Notes: generated by a model not told the origin, from the sequence alone. Numbered from the stretch's first letter, positions 52,840-60,409 are shown. The stretch is 64,000 nucleotides of DNA from Mesorhizobium sp. WSM2240 (GCF_040438645.1 NZ_CP159253.1:3658001-3722000); one strand, 5' to 3'. Made by a program: numbers and translations.

Positions 52840-53106
52840 TCGCGTTCCCACGCCTCCGATCATCTTCAAGGGCCGGTTACGTCACCGCGGCTACCGCCGC
52901 GGGCGCATGGCGGCGGCGCGATCATCAACATGGCGAGCCGGGCCAGTCAGCGCGGCTATGCGGCCGACGCGATGCCTGCCGGGAGGTAGTAGAAGGCGTG
53001 CTGGCAAACAATGCCGGCGTCAACCGGCGTGACCTTCTTTCGCTGACGGAGGAAGATTGGCGGCTGAGCTTCGCGGTCAACCTTGATGCGGCAACGCAGA
53101 CGATGA
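52840..53106 (+). pseudogene. Scrambled fragments of an FAH hydrolase and a short-chain dehydrogenase
   Basis: Three short matches lie in different frames. HDHAESDRVPTPPIIFKG (about 52820-52875) matches the fumarylacetoacetate hydrolase motif. GGGAIINMASRASQRGYA (about 52912-52960) matches the catalytic segment of an SDR. VLANNAGVNRRDLLSLTEED then FAVNLDA (about 52998-53090) is the earlier SDR NNAG region. Their order is reversed relative to a normal SDR. They look like debris of a sugar-acid degradation cluster after rearrangement. Confidence 0.55.
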
Positions 53107-53394
53107 TGATGACAACAACAACAGGGGCAGTTAAGGCTCTAAACAAGCGGCCTCGCGAGGCGGCGACGCATTCTTAAGGCCGCTGGCCACCTGGGCCGTC
53201 GGGCCAGGACATGAGAAGTTGATCGCGCCTGTCTTAACTGTCCGCTTCTGGTCAACTCTCCTCCCGGCGAAGCATTTGACGCAGCGACTTTACCGCCGCG
53301 CAAATTGGTCCCGATTCTGAGCCTCCAATCGTCCCAAGGAGGATAGCCAGCCAGCTAGTCCGACTGACCGTTCTCACCAAGCTCTAACCTAACG
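53107..53394. other. Intergenic sequence, nothing recognised
   Basis: About 290 bp after the SDR debris. No frame is convincing. It contains no clear terminator or repeat; the region just downstream (53395 onward) does carry repeats and a Pho box. Confidence 0.4.
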
Positions 53395-53430
53395 CTATCC
53401 AGAATCTAATCAGCGGCTATCCGAAATCTA
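53395..53430 (+). repeat. Two 14-bp direct repeats, 22 bp apart, in the polyP-operon leader
   Basis: CTATCCAGAATCTA (53395-53408) and CTATCCGAAATCTA (53417-53430) differ at two places. Start-to-start spacing is 22 bp, two DNA helical turns, which suits a dimeric regulator. A reverse copy of the CTATCC half (GGATAG) is at 53341-53346. They lie 42 bp upstream of the Pho box. Confidence 0.5.
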
Positions 53431-53471
53431 GCCAGACTCCCACGAAGCTTTAGCCGGCTAGCTTCATATAG

Positions 53472-53489
53472 CTGTCATCAGACTGTCAC
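53472..53489 (+). promoter_or_regulatory. Pho box (PhoB-type operator)
   Basis: CTGTCAT-CAGA-CTGTCAC: two 7-bp direct repeats separated by 4 bp. This is the PhoB operator pattern (CTGTCAT-N4-CTGTCAY) known from enterobacteria and rhizobia. It lies upstream of the DUF4956 and VTC polyphosphate polymerase genes, functions that fit phosphate control. The distance to the first large gene is 214 bp, with a short leader ORF in between. Confidence 0.7.
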
Positions 53490-53643
53490 GTTTCGGAAAT
53501 GTGTTCGAGCAAGTCGTTGATCTTCAAGGCTCAAGCGACGCCAGCCGTATCCACAATTTCTGACTTTCCGACTGGAATGGAGACGGGACCGTTCCGTTTT
53601 CCATTCAGCGCCACCTATGGCGCCACGAGAAGCAGGAGCTGAA

Positions 53644-53706
53644 ATGTACCCCGTTTTACTTACCCCGGCAGCATCACCAGGCGCGCCGATGGAGAGGACG
53701 CGATGA
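53644..53706 (+). CDS. Possible 20-residue leader peptide upstream of DUF4956
   Basis: ATG at 53644 is preceded by AGGAGCTGAA, a good Shine-Dalgarno. The frame runs 20 codons (M-Y-P-V-L-L-T-P-A-A... to R) and its TGA overlaps the ATG of DUF4956 as ATGA, which suggests translational coupling. It has no recognisable domain. It could set the translation rate of the operon. Evidence is only ribosome-site quality and the overlap. Confidence 0.4.
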   Translation: MYPVLLTPAASPGAPMERTR

Positions 53707-54296
53707 TCCTCTCTTTCACGCAAGCCCTTCAGGATCCGCTCGCGGCCCAGGCGATCAGGTTCCTGCTGAACCTCGTTGGAATGATGCTCCTTACCTTCGG
53801 CATGTACTACCGGCGCTACCGAGACAAGGAGTTGGTGACGGCGGCCGCGCTGTTCAACATTTTCGTTTTCGCGGTGCTCACCGTCCTGTCTTCGGTGAAT
53901 TTCAGCGTTGCCGCGGGCTTCGGCCTGTTCGCCATCCTGGCGCTTTTCACTCTGCGCTCGGAGCCGCTCAGCAAGACCGAGATGACCTACTTCTTCGGCA
54001 GCGTCGCCATCGCGGTCATTTCATCGGTGCAGGGAACGACGCTGCCCTTCGCGACGATGATCGTCCTGTTCGTGCTCGTCGGCGCCTACGTGGTCGATCA
54101 TCCGAAGATGCTGCAATCCGTCAGCGGGGCCAAGGTCACGCTCGACAAAATCCACCTGACGCTGCTGTCAGACCCCGAATCCATGCGCGCCGAACTCTCG
54201 GAGCGGCTCGGGGTCACGGTGCTGTCCTATCAGGTTCTCCAACTCGACTACATCACAGAAATGGCGAGGCTCAATGTCTTCTATCGCAAACACTGA
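53703..54296 (+). CDS. DUF4956-family membrane protein
   Basis: A 197-residue protein with about four hydrophobic segments in the N-terminal two-thirds (IRFLLNLVGMMLLTFGMYYRRYRD, AALFNIFVFAVLTVLSS, GFGLFAILALFTLRSEPLSKTEMTYFFGSVAIAVIS) and a soluble C-terminal domain. This is the DUF4956 layout. Members are regularly next to VTC-domain proteins and are thought to help polyphosphate handling, but no activity is proven. The stop overlaps the VTC gene start region by 23 bases, so expression is coupled. Confidence 0.88.
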   Translation: MILSFTQALQDPLAAQAIRFLLNLVGMMLLTFGMYYRRYRDKELVTAAALFNIFVFAVLTVLSSVNFSVAAGFGLFAILALFTLRSEPLSKTEMTYFFGSVAIAVISSVQGTTLPFATMIVLFVLVGAYVVDHPKMLQSVSGAKVTLDKIHLTLLSDPESMRAELSERLGVTVLSYQVLQLDYITEMARLNVFYRKH

Positions 54297-55101
54297 CGCG
54301 CGGCTGGAGCGGATTTTCCATCCAATCAGCCTCGCTAGCCTCAACTCCAAGGCAGAGATGCTGGAGCGGTTGGACAACAAATATGTCGTCGGCGCGGGCG
54401 TACTGCATCGCGCGTCGGCGGAACTGGCAAGACATTTCGATATTCTGGAGATCGAGGGCCGCCGGTCCTTCACCTATGAAACCTGCTATTTCGACGGTGC
54501 GGACCGGCGAAGCTATTTCGATCACCATCAGGGAAGGCGGCAGCGCGCTAAAGTCCGGATCCGGAAATATGTCGATGCAGGGCTTTGCTTCGTCGAGGTG
54601 AAGCTCAAGGACAAGCGCGGCGCCACGATCAAGAAGCGCCTGCCCTACAAAGCCGGCAAGTTCGGCGTTCTCGACGAGACCGCGCTCGCCTACGTTCACG
54701 ACGTCTATTTCGACCAGTACCGCCAAGAGTTCCCGTACGCGCTCTCGCGGGTCCTCGACATGCGCTATGTCCGCATGACGCTCGTGGCGAAGCAAGGCGG
54801 CGAGCGTATGACGATCGACAGCGGAATGCGGTTTTTCGCTCCCGGCTCGTCGCATGCGATCGACGACGACCACTTCATCCTTGAAGCAAAGTCCGCAAAT
54901 GGGAACGGAATAGCCGACCGCATTCTGCGCGCCATGCACCAGCATCCTACCAAGCACTGCTCGAAATATTGCACCGGCATCGCCATCCTCAATCAAGGCA
55001 CGAGGCACAACAAGTTCCTTCCGGCTCTCCGCAAGCTCGGGAGCGTGCCTGCGCCGCAAATGCCTGAAAACCCCGGGCGACAAATTGGGGTAGCCGCATG
55101 A
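54274..55101 (+). CDS. VTC-domain polyphosphate polymerase-like protein
   Basis: A 275-residue CYTH-type tunnel protein. NKYVVGAGVLHRA, ETCYFDGADRRSYFDHHQG, QRAKVRIRKY, LCFVEVKLKDKRGATIKKR and the acidic DDDHFILEAKSANGN carry the alternating basic and acidic residues that line VTC tunnels for ATP and polyphosphate. In yeast, VTC4 makes polyphosphate from ATP. It overlaps DUF4956. With a Pho box upstream I infer phosphate-controlled polyphosphate formation; a different polymer is possible. Confidence 0.88.
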   Translation: MSSIANTDARLERIFHPISLASLNSKAEMLERLDNKYVVGAGVLHRASAELARHFDILEIEGRRSFTYETCYFDGADRRSYFDHHQGRRQRAKVRIRKYVDAGLCFVEVKLKDKRGATIKKRLPYKAGKFGVLDETALAYVHDVYFDQYRQEFPYALSRVLDMRYVRMTLVAKQGGERMTIDSGMRFFAPGSSHAIDDDHFILEAKSANGNGIADRILRAMHQHPTKHCSKYCTGIAILNQGTRHNKFLPALRKLGSVPAPQMPENPGRQIGVAA

Positions 55102-55126
55102 CAGATCGCAAAGGAATGATGATCTT

Positions 55127-56083
55127 ATGACCAAACGAAAAGGATTTAGCCGCCTGTTCGGCGGTCTCACGCTGGCTGGGGTGCTGCTGGTTTCGACGTC
55201 GCTGGCCAGTTCGGCCCAGCCGAGTCTGGAAACGCTGGACAGCGTGGATATTCCTGTCGAGGGCGCTGACGGCGTCAGGATCGAGGAACTTTCAGGCCTG
55301 TCCTGGGACGAGGATGAGCAACTTCTCTACGCCGTTTCCGACGGCGGCGTCCTTCATCACTTTCGCGTTCGGCTGGAAGGATCGCGCATTGAGGGGATTG
55401 AATCCGTCTTCTCCACTCCTCTCACAACGGAGGCGAGCGAGACCTCCGGCAAGCCCGTCACCAACGCCGAGGGACTTACGACCATCAACGACGACAATGG
55501 CCAGCGGTCCGACAGCGAACTTCTGATCGCGTTTGAAGACGGGCCTTCAATCGCCCGCTTTACGCCACGCGGCGAGTGGATCGCCAATGCCGCCCTGCCC
55601 GCCCCGCTCGCGGACGAGACGCAATACGGCAAGAAGAATAGCCGTCTCGAAGCGGTCGCGTTCATTGAGGGTCACGGGATACTGACAGCGCCGGAACGGC
55701 CCCTAAAAGGTCAGCCGGAAGGCCGTCACACGCTCTATGCGGCAAGCGGAACGACCTGGTCTTTCGCAGCCTCCCAGCCCGACAGCAGACTGAAAGCCAT
55801 CCAGAAGTTGCCGGACGGCAATCTACTTGTCCTGGAGCGGACCCGCGAGGAAAAAGGCGGCGCACCGACGGCGCGGCTGCGCTATCTCGACTTCGCCAAG
55901 TGCTCCGCAAAACGGGAGTGCCAGCTTGCCGAGCTTTCAGCCGAGCCCGATGCGATGCTGGTCGACAATTTCGAAGGAATGGCCCGCCTGGCGGATGATT
56001 TGTTTCTGATCGTCACCGACAAGACAAGGAAGGACGCCGAACCGACGACCTTCGTCCTGTTCAGGGTCAAGGCGACGCCGTGA
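55127..56083 (+). CDS. Secreted phytase-like esterase-family protein
   Basis: A 318-residue protein with a signal peptide (LFGGLTLAGVLLVSTSLASSAQ). IEELSGLSWDEDEQLLYAVSDGG, NAEGLTTIN, DSELLIAFEDGPSIARF and DNFEGMARLADDLFLIVTDKTR place it in the esterase-like activity of phytase family, a beta-propeller group. It may release phosphate outside the cell, which fits the Pho-linked operon. It starts 25 bp after the VTC gene, so it is the third gene of the operon. Confidence 0.82.
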   Translation: MTKRKGFSRLFGGLTLAGVLLVSTSLASSAQPSLETLDSVDIPVEGADGVRIEELSGLSWDEDEQLLYAVSDGGVLHHFRVRLEGSRIEGIESVFSTPLTTEASETSGKPVTNAEGLTTINDDNGQRSDSELLIAFEDGPSIARFTPRGEWIANAALPAPLADETQYGKKNSRLEAVAFIEGHGILTAPERPLKGQPEGRHTLYAASGTTWSFAASQPDSRLKAIQKLPDGNLLVLERTREEKGGAPTARLRYLDFAKCSAKRECQLAELSAEPDAMLVDNFEGMARLADDLFLIVTDKTRKDAEPTTFVLFRVKATP

Positions 56084-56114
56084 AGCCGCAGCAATCGGCT
56101 GCGCAATTCTTTCC

Positions 56115-56140
56115 AATTTCTAACCTGAATACTGTGCACC
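56115..56140 (+). promoter_or_regulatory. Element shared with the NSSS-repeat gene promoter (TAACCTGA)
   Basis: CAATTTCTAACCTGA followed by CTGTGCACC here resembles, on the opposite strand, CAACTTTTAACCTGA followed by CTGTCACCA at 58757-58780. Both are next to genes of the same putative system: the kinase here and the NSSS-repeat protein there. It may be the binding site of the response regulator. The match was found by eye and its significance is untested. Confidence 0.35.
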
Positions 56141-56267
56141 CTTCGTGCCATAGTCGTCGAGACCGGACGAACCGGCCGCCGATTGCACGACGGCTACTAC
56201 CCCGGCCACGTGCGCATAATGCATTTCGTGAGCCCGATCCTTGGGTTCTCAACGCCGATGGACGCAG

Positions 56268-57926
56268 ATGGGCATCAGGTCTCGCATTCTTCTTTTTCAG
56301 CTCATCGTCGTGGCGTCGGTCTTGATGATGGCCGCCATCGTGTTCATCACCATCCGCTCGACGACCTATTACATGGAGCGCGTTCAGTGGGCCAACCACC
56401 AGTTGGGAGCCGTCACGGCGCTTACGGTGAACGCCAATCGATATTCCGAGCAGATCGCCGAATTCCTGTTGATTGGCGAACCGGAGCGCCCCGACTACGA
56501 CAGCGCCCGTGCCGAGCTCGAGGCAGGATTTGATGCGCTGGAGAAGCTGACCAGGGGCGAGGCCGAGTTCCTGGTAGGCACCAGCGAACAGGAGGACGGC
56601 GGCGACGAAATCTTCCGCATCACGCGCATGCGCGCCCTCTACGGAGAAATCAGCAAAGCAACCGCCAGGGCAATCGATCTACGCAATCAGGGGCGGCAGG
56701 AAGATGCGATCAACGTCTTTCGCCGTGATATCGAAAACCGTTTCGACGCCGAGTTCGAAAACATATTGGAGGCCGCCAGGCGCGATGAAGCGGAAGAGGT
56801 CGCGCGGGCGGAACTACAGGCAGAAGCATTGTGGCAGCGCCTGACCTGGATCACGGCGGGCCTTGCGCTGGCCGCGGTGGTCCTCTGCTTTGTCGCCGCT
56901 TTCCTTCTCGTCCGATCACTGATGCGCCCGATCGGCCTTCTGACCCAAGGCGCCGAGGCGATCGGGCGGGGTGAACTCGACCACCGGATCGGCTACGACA
57001 GCAGCGATGAACTCGGCGTGCTTGCGCGACGCTTCAACGCAATGGCGGCCAATCAGGAGGATCAACGCGAACGGCTGCTCGAAGCGCGCGCGGATCTCGA
57101 GCGGCAAGTCACCGCCCGTACGGCCGAACTCGCCGCGGCGAACCAGCGGCTGACCGACCTCGACCGGTTGCGGGTGCAGTTCCTTGCCGACATCAGTCAT
57201 GAACTGCGCACCCCGCTGACCGCTCTTCGCGGCGAGGCTGAGATTCCGCTGCGCCACGGCTCGAAGCCCGAAGCGGTTTACCGCGATGCGCTCGAACGGA
57301 TCGTCACACAAAGCCTGGAGATGAGCCGGCTCGTCGACGATCTGGTTTTCCTGTCCCGCTCGGAAACCGATACGATCCGTTTCGAACCGCGCCGAACGGA
57401 CCTCGTGACCATCGTCGCCGATGCGGTCCACGACGGCGAAATCCTTGCGCGCGCCAACGCCATTGCGATCAAGGCGGACTATAGGACCGATCCGGTCTGG
57501 GTCACCGCCGACGCGCAGCAGCTCAAGCAGGCGCTCGTCATACTTCTGGACAATGCCATAAAATACTCACCGCGCGGCCGCCCGGTGAACTTGAGCATGA
57601 CCGTTTCGGATGGGCATGCCAAGATTACCATACGCGACAAGGGGCTGGGCATTCCGGCCGAGGAAATACCAAAGGTGTTCGAGCGATTTTACCGCGGCCG
57701 AAGCCCAAAGACGTCACGCCAGCCCGGCAGCGGTCTCGGCCTCGCGATTGCGAAATGGCTTATCGAGAAGCATCAGGGCGAGATCACGCTCACCAGCGAG
57801 GTCGGGTCCTTTACGGAAGTCGTGGTTCGCATTCCATGCGCCGACGCAAGCCAAGCTCCGGATGACAAGGCCGGCGCCGGCGCGATTGCTTCGAGAAAAA
57901 CTCGTGTGAAAACCAGCGCCGAATAA
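56268..57926 (+). CDS. Membrane sensor histidine kinase
   Basis: A 552-residue kinase. TM1 spans about residues 8-30 and TM2 about 193-215, enclosing a periplasmic helical sensor region (32-190) of unknown ligand. HAMP follows (216-268), then a coiled segment, and the H-box DISHELRTPLTALRGE with His311. ATP-binding boxes are LDNAIKYS, DKGLGIP and GSGLGLAIAKW. The ATG at 56268 (MGIRSRILL) is preferred to a TTG 9 codons earlier. It pairs with the response regulator 52 bp downstream. Confidence 0.92.
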   Translation: MGIRSRILLFQLIVVASVLMMAAIVFITIRSTTYYMERVQWANHQLGAVTALTVNANRYSEQIAEFLLIGEPERPDYDSARAELEAGFDALEKLTRGEAEFLVGTSEQEDGGDEIFRITRMRALYGEISKATARAIDLRNQGRQEDAINVFRRDIENRFDAEFENILEAARRDEAEEVARAELQAEALWQRLTWITAGLALAAVVLCFVAAFLLVRSLMRPIGLLTQGAEAIGRGELDHRIGYDSSDELGVLARRFNAMAANQEDQRERLLEARADLERQVTARTAELAAANQRLTDLDRLRVQFLADISHELRTPLTALRGEAEIPLRHGSKPEAVYRDALERIVTQSLEMSRLVDDLVFLSRSETDTIRFEPRRTDLVTIVADAVHDGEILARANAIAIKADYRTDPVWVTADAQQLKQALVILLDNAIKYSPRGRPVNLSMTVSDGHAKITIRDKGLGIPAEEIPKVFERFYRGRSPKTSRQPGSGLGLAIAKWLIEKHQGEITLTSEVGSFTEVVVRIPCADASQAPDDKAGAGAIASRKTRVKTSAE

Positions 57927-57978
57927 AAGCAGAGGGAAGCGCCTGCCAGCGACAGGATCCCGGATAAAGGTGGTGTCA

Positions 57979-58653
57979 ATGTCAAGAATTCTGCTGGTAG
58001 AGGATGACGACCGCATCGTGGGCTTTATCAAGCGAGGGCTCGAAGCGGAAGGTTACCTGGTCGATCTTGCAAGCAATGGCGAGGATGCATTGGCGATGGT
58101 TCGGGAGGCGTCCTATTCGCTGATCGTTCTCGACCGTCTGCTTCCCGGAATTGATGGTCTCGAAGTGTGCCGGATGCTGCAGCGCGAGCGGCACAAGAAT
58201 CTCGTCCTGATGCTCACGGCGAGGGACAGCCTGCAGGACAAGGTCGAGGGGCTGAAGGGAGGCGCCGACGACTATCTGACCAAACCCTTCGCTTTCGACG
58301 AACTGATCGCTCGAATCGAAGCCTTGCTTCGACGCGGCCCCGGCGCGACATCGGATCCGCTGCTGAAGGTCGGCGACCTCACTCTCGACCCGGTCGCCAA
58401 AAAGGTTAGGCGCGGCGAGCGCGAGATCAGTCTGACGGCCAAGGAATTCAGGCTTCTAAATTATATGATGCTGCATCCCGGAGCCGTCATCAGCCGCACA
58501 CGGCTGCTGAACAATGTCTGGGATCTGAGCTTTGACCCCGAAACAAAGGTGGTCGATGTCTACATACGCTATCTCCGCCGCAAGATCGACGGCGCTGAGG
58601 AACACCCGCTTATCAAGACCGTGCGCGGCTTCGGCTACGTCATATCTGCTTGA
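57979..58653 (+). CDS. OmpR-family response regulator
   Basis: A 224-residue regulator. The receiver has acidic Asp9/Asp10, phospho-acceptor Asp52 (IVLDRLLPG), Thr80 and Lys102 (YLTKPF). The C-terminal winged helix is REISLTAKEFRLLNYMMLHPGAVISRTRLLNNVWD... VDVYIRYLRRKIDG. It is the partner of the upstream kinase. OmpR-family proteins bind 7-4-7 direct repeats, and such repeats are seen both upstream of DUF4956 and upstream of the NSSS gene, so it probably controls one or both. Confidence 0.92.
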   Translation: MSRILLVEDDDRIVGFIKRGLEAEGYLVDLASNGEDALAMVREASYSLIVLDRLLPGIDGLEVCRMLQRERHKNLVLMLTARDSLQDKVEGLKGGADDYLTKPFAFDELIARIEALLRRGPGATSDPLLKVGDLTLDPVAKKVRRGEREISLTAKEFRLLNYMMLHPGAVISRTRLLNNVWDLSFDPETKVVDVYIRYLRRKIDGAEEHPLIKTVRGFGYVISA

Positions 58654-58758
58654 GGCCGAATTTTGAACGCCGAGAACTGCATCCGGTATGTGGCGGCCTC
58701 GTTCAACTGTCTTAGAAATTTTCCCGGCTAAAAAGATCATATTGAAAGTAAGAGCGTG

Positions 58759-58776
58759 GTGACAGTCAGGTTAAAA
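58759..58776 (-). promoter_or_regulatory. Half Pho-like site: TTTTAAC-CTGA-CTGTCAC on the minus strand
   Basis: On the minus strand this reads TTTTAAC, four bases, CTGTCAC. The second half is identical to the second half of the Pho box at 53483, and the spacer length is the same; the first half matches poorly (3 of 7). It also contains the TAACCTGA shared with 56121. Taken alone the evidence is weak. Confidence 0.3.
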
Positions 58777-58792
58777 GTTGGATAGAAGCGTT

Positions 58793-58829
58793 TTATTTCG
58801 GGATTATTTCCACATTTCTACGTTATTTC
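58793..58829 (+). promoter_or_regulatory. Two tandem 7-4-7 direct repeats (TTATTTC) upstream of the NSSS-repeat gene
   Basis: TTATTTC occurs at 58793 and 58804, then ACATTTC at 58812 and TTATTTC at 58823. Each pair is 11 bp apart (7-bp unit plus 4-bp spacer), exactly the geometry of OmpR/PhoB-family operators. They lie 55-91 bp before the ATG at 58884. The response regulator gene just upstream is the best candidate to bind here. Confidence 0.5.
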
Positions 58830-58883
58830 ACAGTGGTCGCACAGGAGCGACTGCAGCGCGTGACGATCAACGGAGAAAGCATC

Positions 58884-59375
58884 ATGAAACCCACTCATAA
58901 AATCGGCCGCATGATTGCCTTTGCAATCGCCGCCGCGACCGGAACAGCGGTATCAGGAGGCGCGCAAGCGGCCGTCAAGCCGCATATGGTCGAGACCGGC
59001 GGCATCAGGAGCATCCTCGGCGCGAAGCAGGTGGCGCCGAAGACGCTGCCTGGAACGGTTGAGGCTCAGGGGGAAAAGTTGCTGCAGTTCGCCGGCAACA
59101 GCTCGTCGAATTCCAGTTCGAACGGGTCGTCGAATTCGAGTTCCAACAGTTCGTCGAATTCCAGCTCGAACAGTTCGTCGAACTCGAGCTCCAACAGCTC
59201 GTCAAATTCGAGCTCCAACAGCTCGTCAAATTCGAGCTCCAACAGCTCGTCGAACTCGAATTCCAACAGCTCGTCCAATTCTAGTTCGAACCAGTCGGAT
59301 GACGGCCGCTCAAACCGCGGTTCCAGATCAAACCGGTCGGGCCGGAACCTGATTAATTTGCTGTTCCAACGCTGA
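58884..59375 (+). CDS. Secreted protein with Asn-Ser-Ser-Ser tandem repeats
   Basis: A 163-residue protein with a signal peptide (GRMIAFAIAAATGTAVSGGAQAA). After a short linker (VETGGIRSILGAKQVAPKTLPG... LLQFAG) come sixteen N-S-S-S tetrapeptides (the third is NGSS and the fourteenth NSNS), then NQSDDGR and a basic, Asn/Arg-rich end (GSRSNRSGRNLINLLFQR). It has no cysteines. No family is recognised. The polar, uncharged repeat suggests a flexible extracellular linker or sugar/metal-phosphate interacting surface. The basic tail could bind polyphosphate or anionic polymer, an inference. The ATG has GGAG upstream. Confidence 0.75.
   Translation: MKPTHKIGRMIAFAIAAATGTAVSGGAQAAVKPHMVETGGIRSILGAKQVAPKTLPGTVEAQGEKLLQFAGNSSSNSSSNGSSNSSSNSSSNSSSNSSSNSSSNSSSNSSSNSSSNSSSNSSSNSNSNSSSNSSSNQSDDGRSNRGSRSNRSGRNLINLLFQR
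59097..59288 (+). repeat. 24-bp tandem DNA repeat (8 units) inside the NSSS gene
   Basis: The 192-bp block alternates AACAGCTCGTCG-like and AATTCGAGCTCC-like 12-mers, that is eight 24-bp units of two tetrapeptides each. Codon choice is similar but not identical between units, so the repeat is not perfectly young. Copy number is likely to vary by slippage, in steps of four or eight residues without frameshift. Confidence 0.85.
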
Positions 59376-59383
59376 CGGCGTTT

Positions 59384-59405
59384 GGGGACCGGCCAGCCGG
59401 TCCCC
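59384..59405 (+). terminator. Hairpin terminator after the NSSS-repeat gene
   Basis: GGGGACCGG (59384-59392), loop CCAG, CCGGTCCCC (59397-59405): a perfect 9-bp GC-rich stem beginning 8 bases after the stop codon. It lacks a long T-run (GTCTCCC follows), so termination may be partial or the hairpin may stabilise the mRNA 3' end. Confidence 0.6.
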
Positions 59406-59502
59406 GTCTCCCGGTGACGACGCGACTCCCACATTTGCCGTCTGCATTGTCACGGTCTTACCATTCATCGGCGGCCGCCCACCCGCCCAACCGAGGTGAC
59501 AA

Positions 59503-60216
59503 ATGCTCGCCCGCTTCAGCAAAATTTCGCCGAAAATCGCTTTCCTCTGCCAACCGTCGGATGTGGGCGTTATCGCCGAACCGCGGCCCGCCAAGGCCGC
59601 CCTGCCCGACTGGTTCCGCAAGATCGCGCCGATCGATCTGGAGCATGTCGGCGCGCGCGACAACGGCATCACAATCAAGCGCTGCATGCCATTTCTGGAC
59701 GCGCTGTCCACCGGCTGGATCTTGCCGTTAGCCGCGGAGGTGCGGCTGGAGATCAAGGAAGGTGGGGAAACCGTTGATTTCGGCTGGGAGTTCGACCGTA
59801 CGATGGTCAGCAATCACAGCCCGCACCAGATCACAGGCCATCCCAGCACGCCGCGGCCGCCGTGCAAATTCCACAATTACTGGGCGATCCGGACGCCGCC
59901 GGGATGGAGCTGCCTGTTCGTGCCTCCGCTCAACCGGCCGAATGGCGTTTTCGAGGCAGTCGCCGGCATAGTGGACACCGACACCTATGCCGCGCACATC
60001 CACTTCCCCTTCTTCCCGATCGGCCCCGATGGCGTGCACATCATCGAAAAGGGCACGCCGCTGGTGCAGATCTTCCCGTTTCGCCGCGCCGACGCCGCGA
60101 TCCAATTCGAGGTGCGCGCCGAGACAATGGAAGAGGCAAGCGAGCGGGAACGCGTTTATCGCAACACCATCGCCGGCTCGGGCTGGTATCGAAAATTCGC
60201 GCGTGCGAAGCGGTGA
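59503..60216 (+). CDS. Conserved hypothetical protein, DUF6065-like
   Basis: A 237-residue cytoplasmic protein. LPDWFRKIAPIDLEHVGARDNGITIKRCMPFLDALSTGWILPLAAEV and FVPPLNRPNGVFEAVAGIVDTDTYAAHIHFPFF are its most conserved-looking parts; the closing segment resembles a cupin-like or phage-type fold. I associate it with DUF6065, function unknown, with relatives in phages. It follows the NSSS gene by 127 bp and may be unrelated to it. Confidence 0.6.
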   Translation: MLARFSKISPKIAFLCQPSDVGVIAEPRPAKAALPDWFRKIAPIDLEHVGARDNGITIKRCMPFLDALSTGWILPLAAEVRLEIKEGGETVDFGWEFDRTMVSNHSPHQITGHPSTPRPPCKFHNYWAIRTPPGWSCLFVPPLNRPNGVFEAVAGIVDTDTYAAHIHFPFFPIGPDGVHIIEKGTPLVQIFPFRRADAAIQFEVRAETMEEASERERVYRNTIAGSGWYRKFARAKR

Positions 60217-60409
60217 GCCGGCTCCGCATCCATATAGTGGCTTGCTTGGGCCTACCCAGCGGTTTGACACCACGTCACGCCAAGGTCGGCTTCCGGGTGG
60301 CGAATTGGGAGCACGAGGGGCTTATCGAGTCATGAGTTCCGATTCGGGGAATGCGAAGCTCAGCCTTGGCTGTAGCAATCAGGAGAAAGAAGCGGCAAGA
60401 AATAAAACT

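Noticed and set aside
59097..59288. Short regularly spaced repeat that might be taken for a CRISPR array
   Set aside because: The repeats are contiguous without unique spacers and encode NSSS tetrapeptides in a continuous frame.
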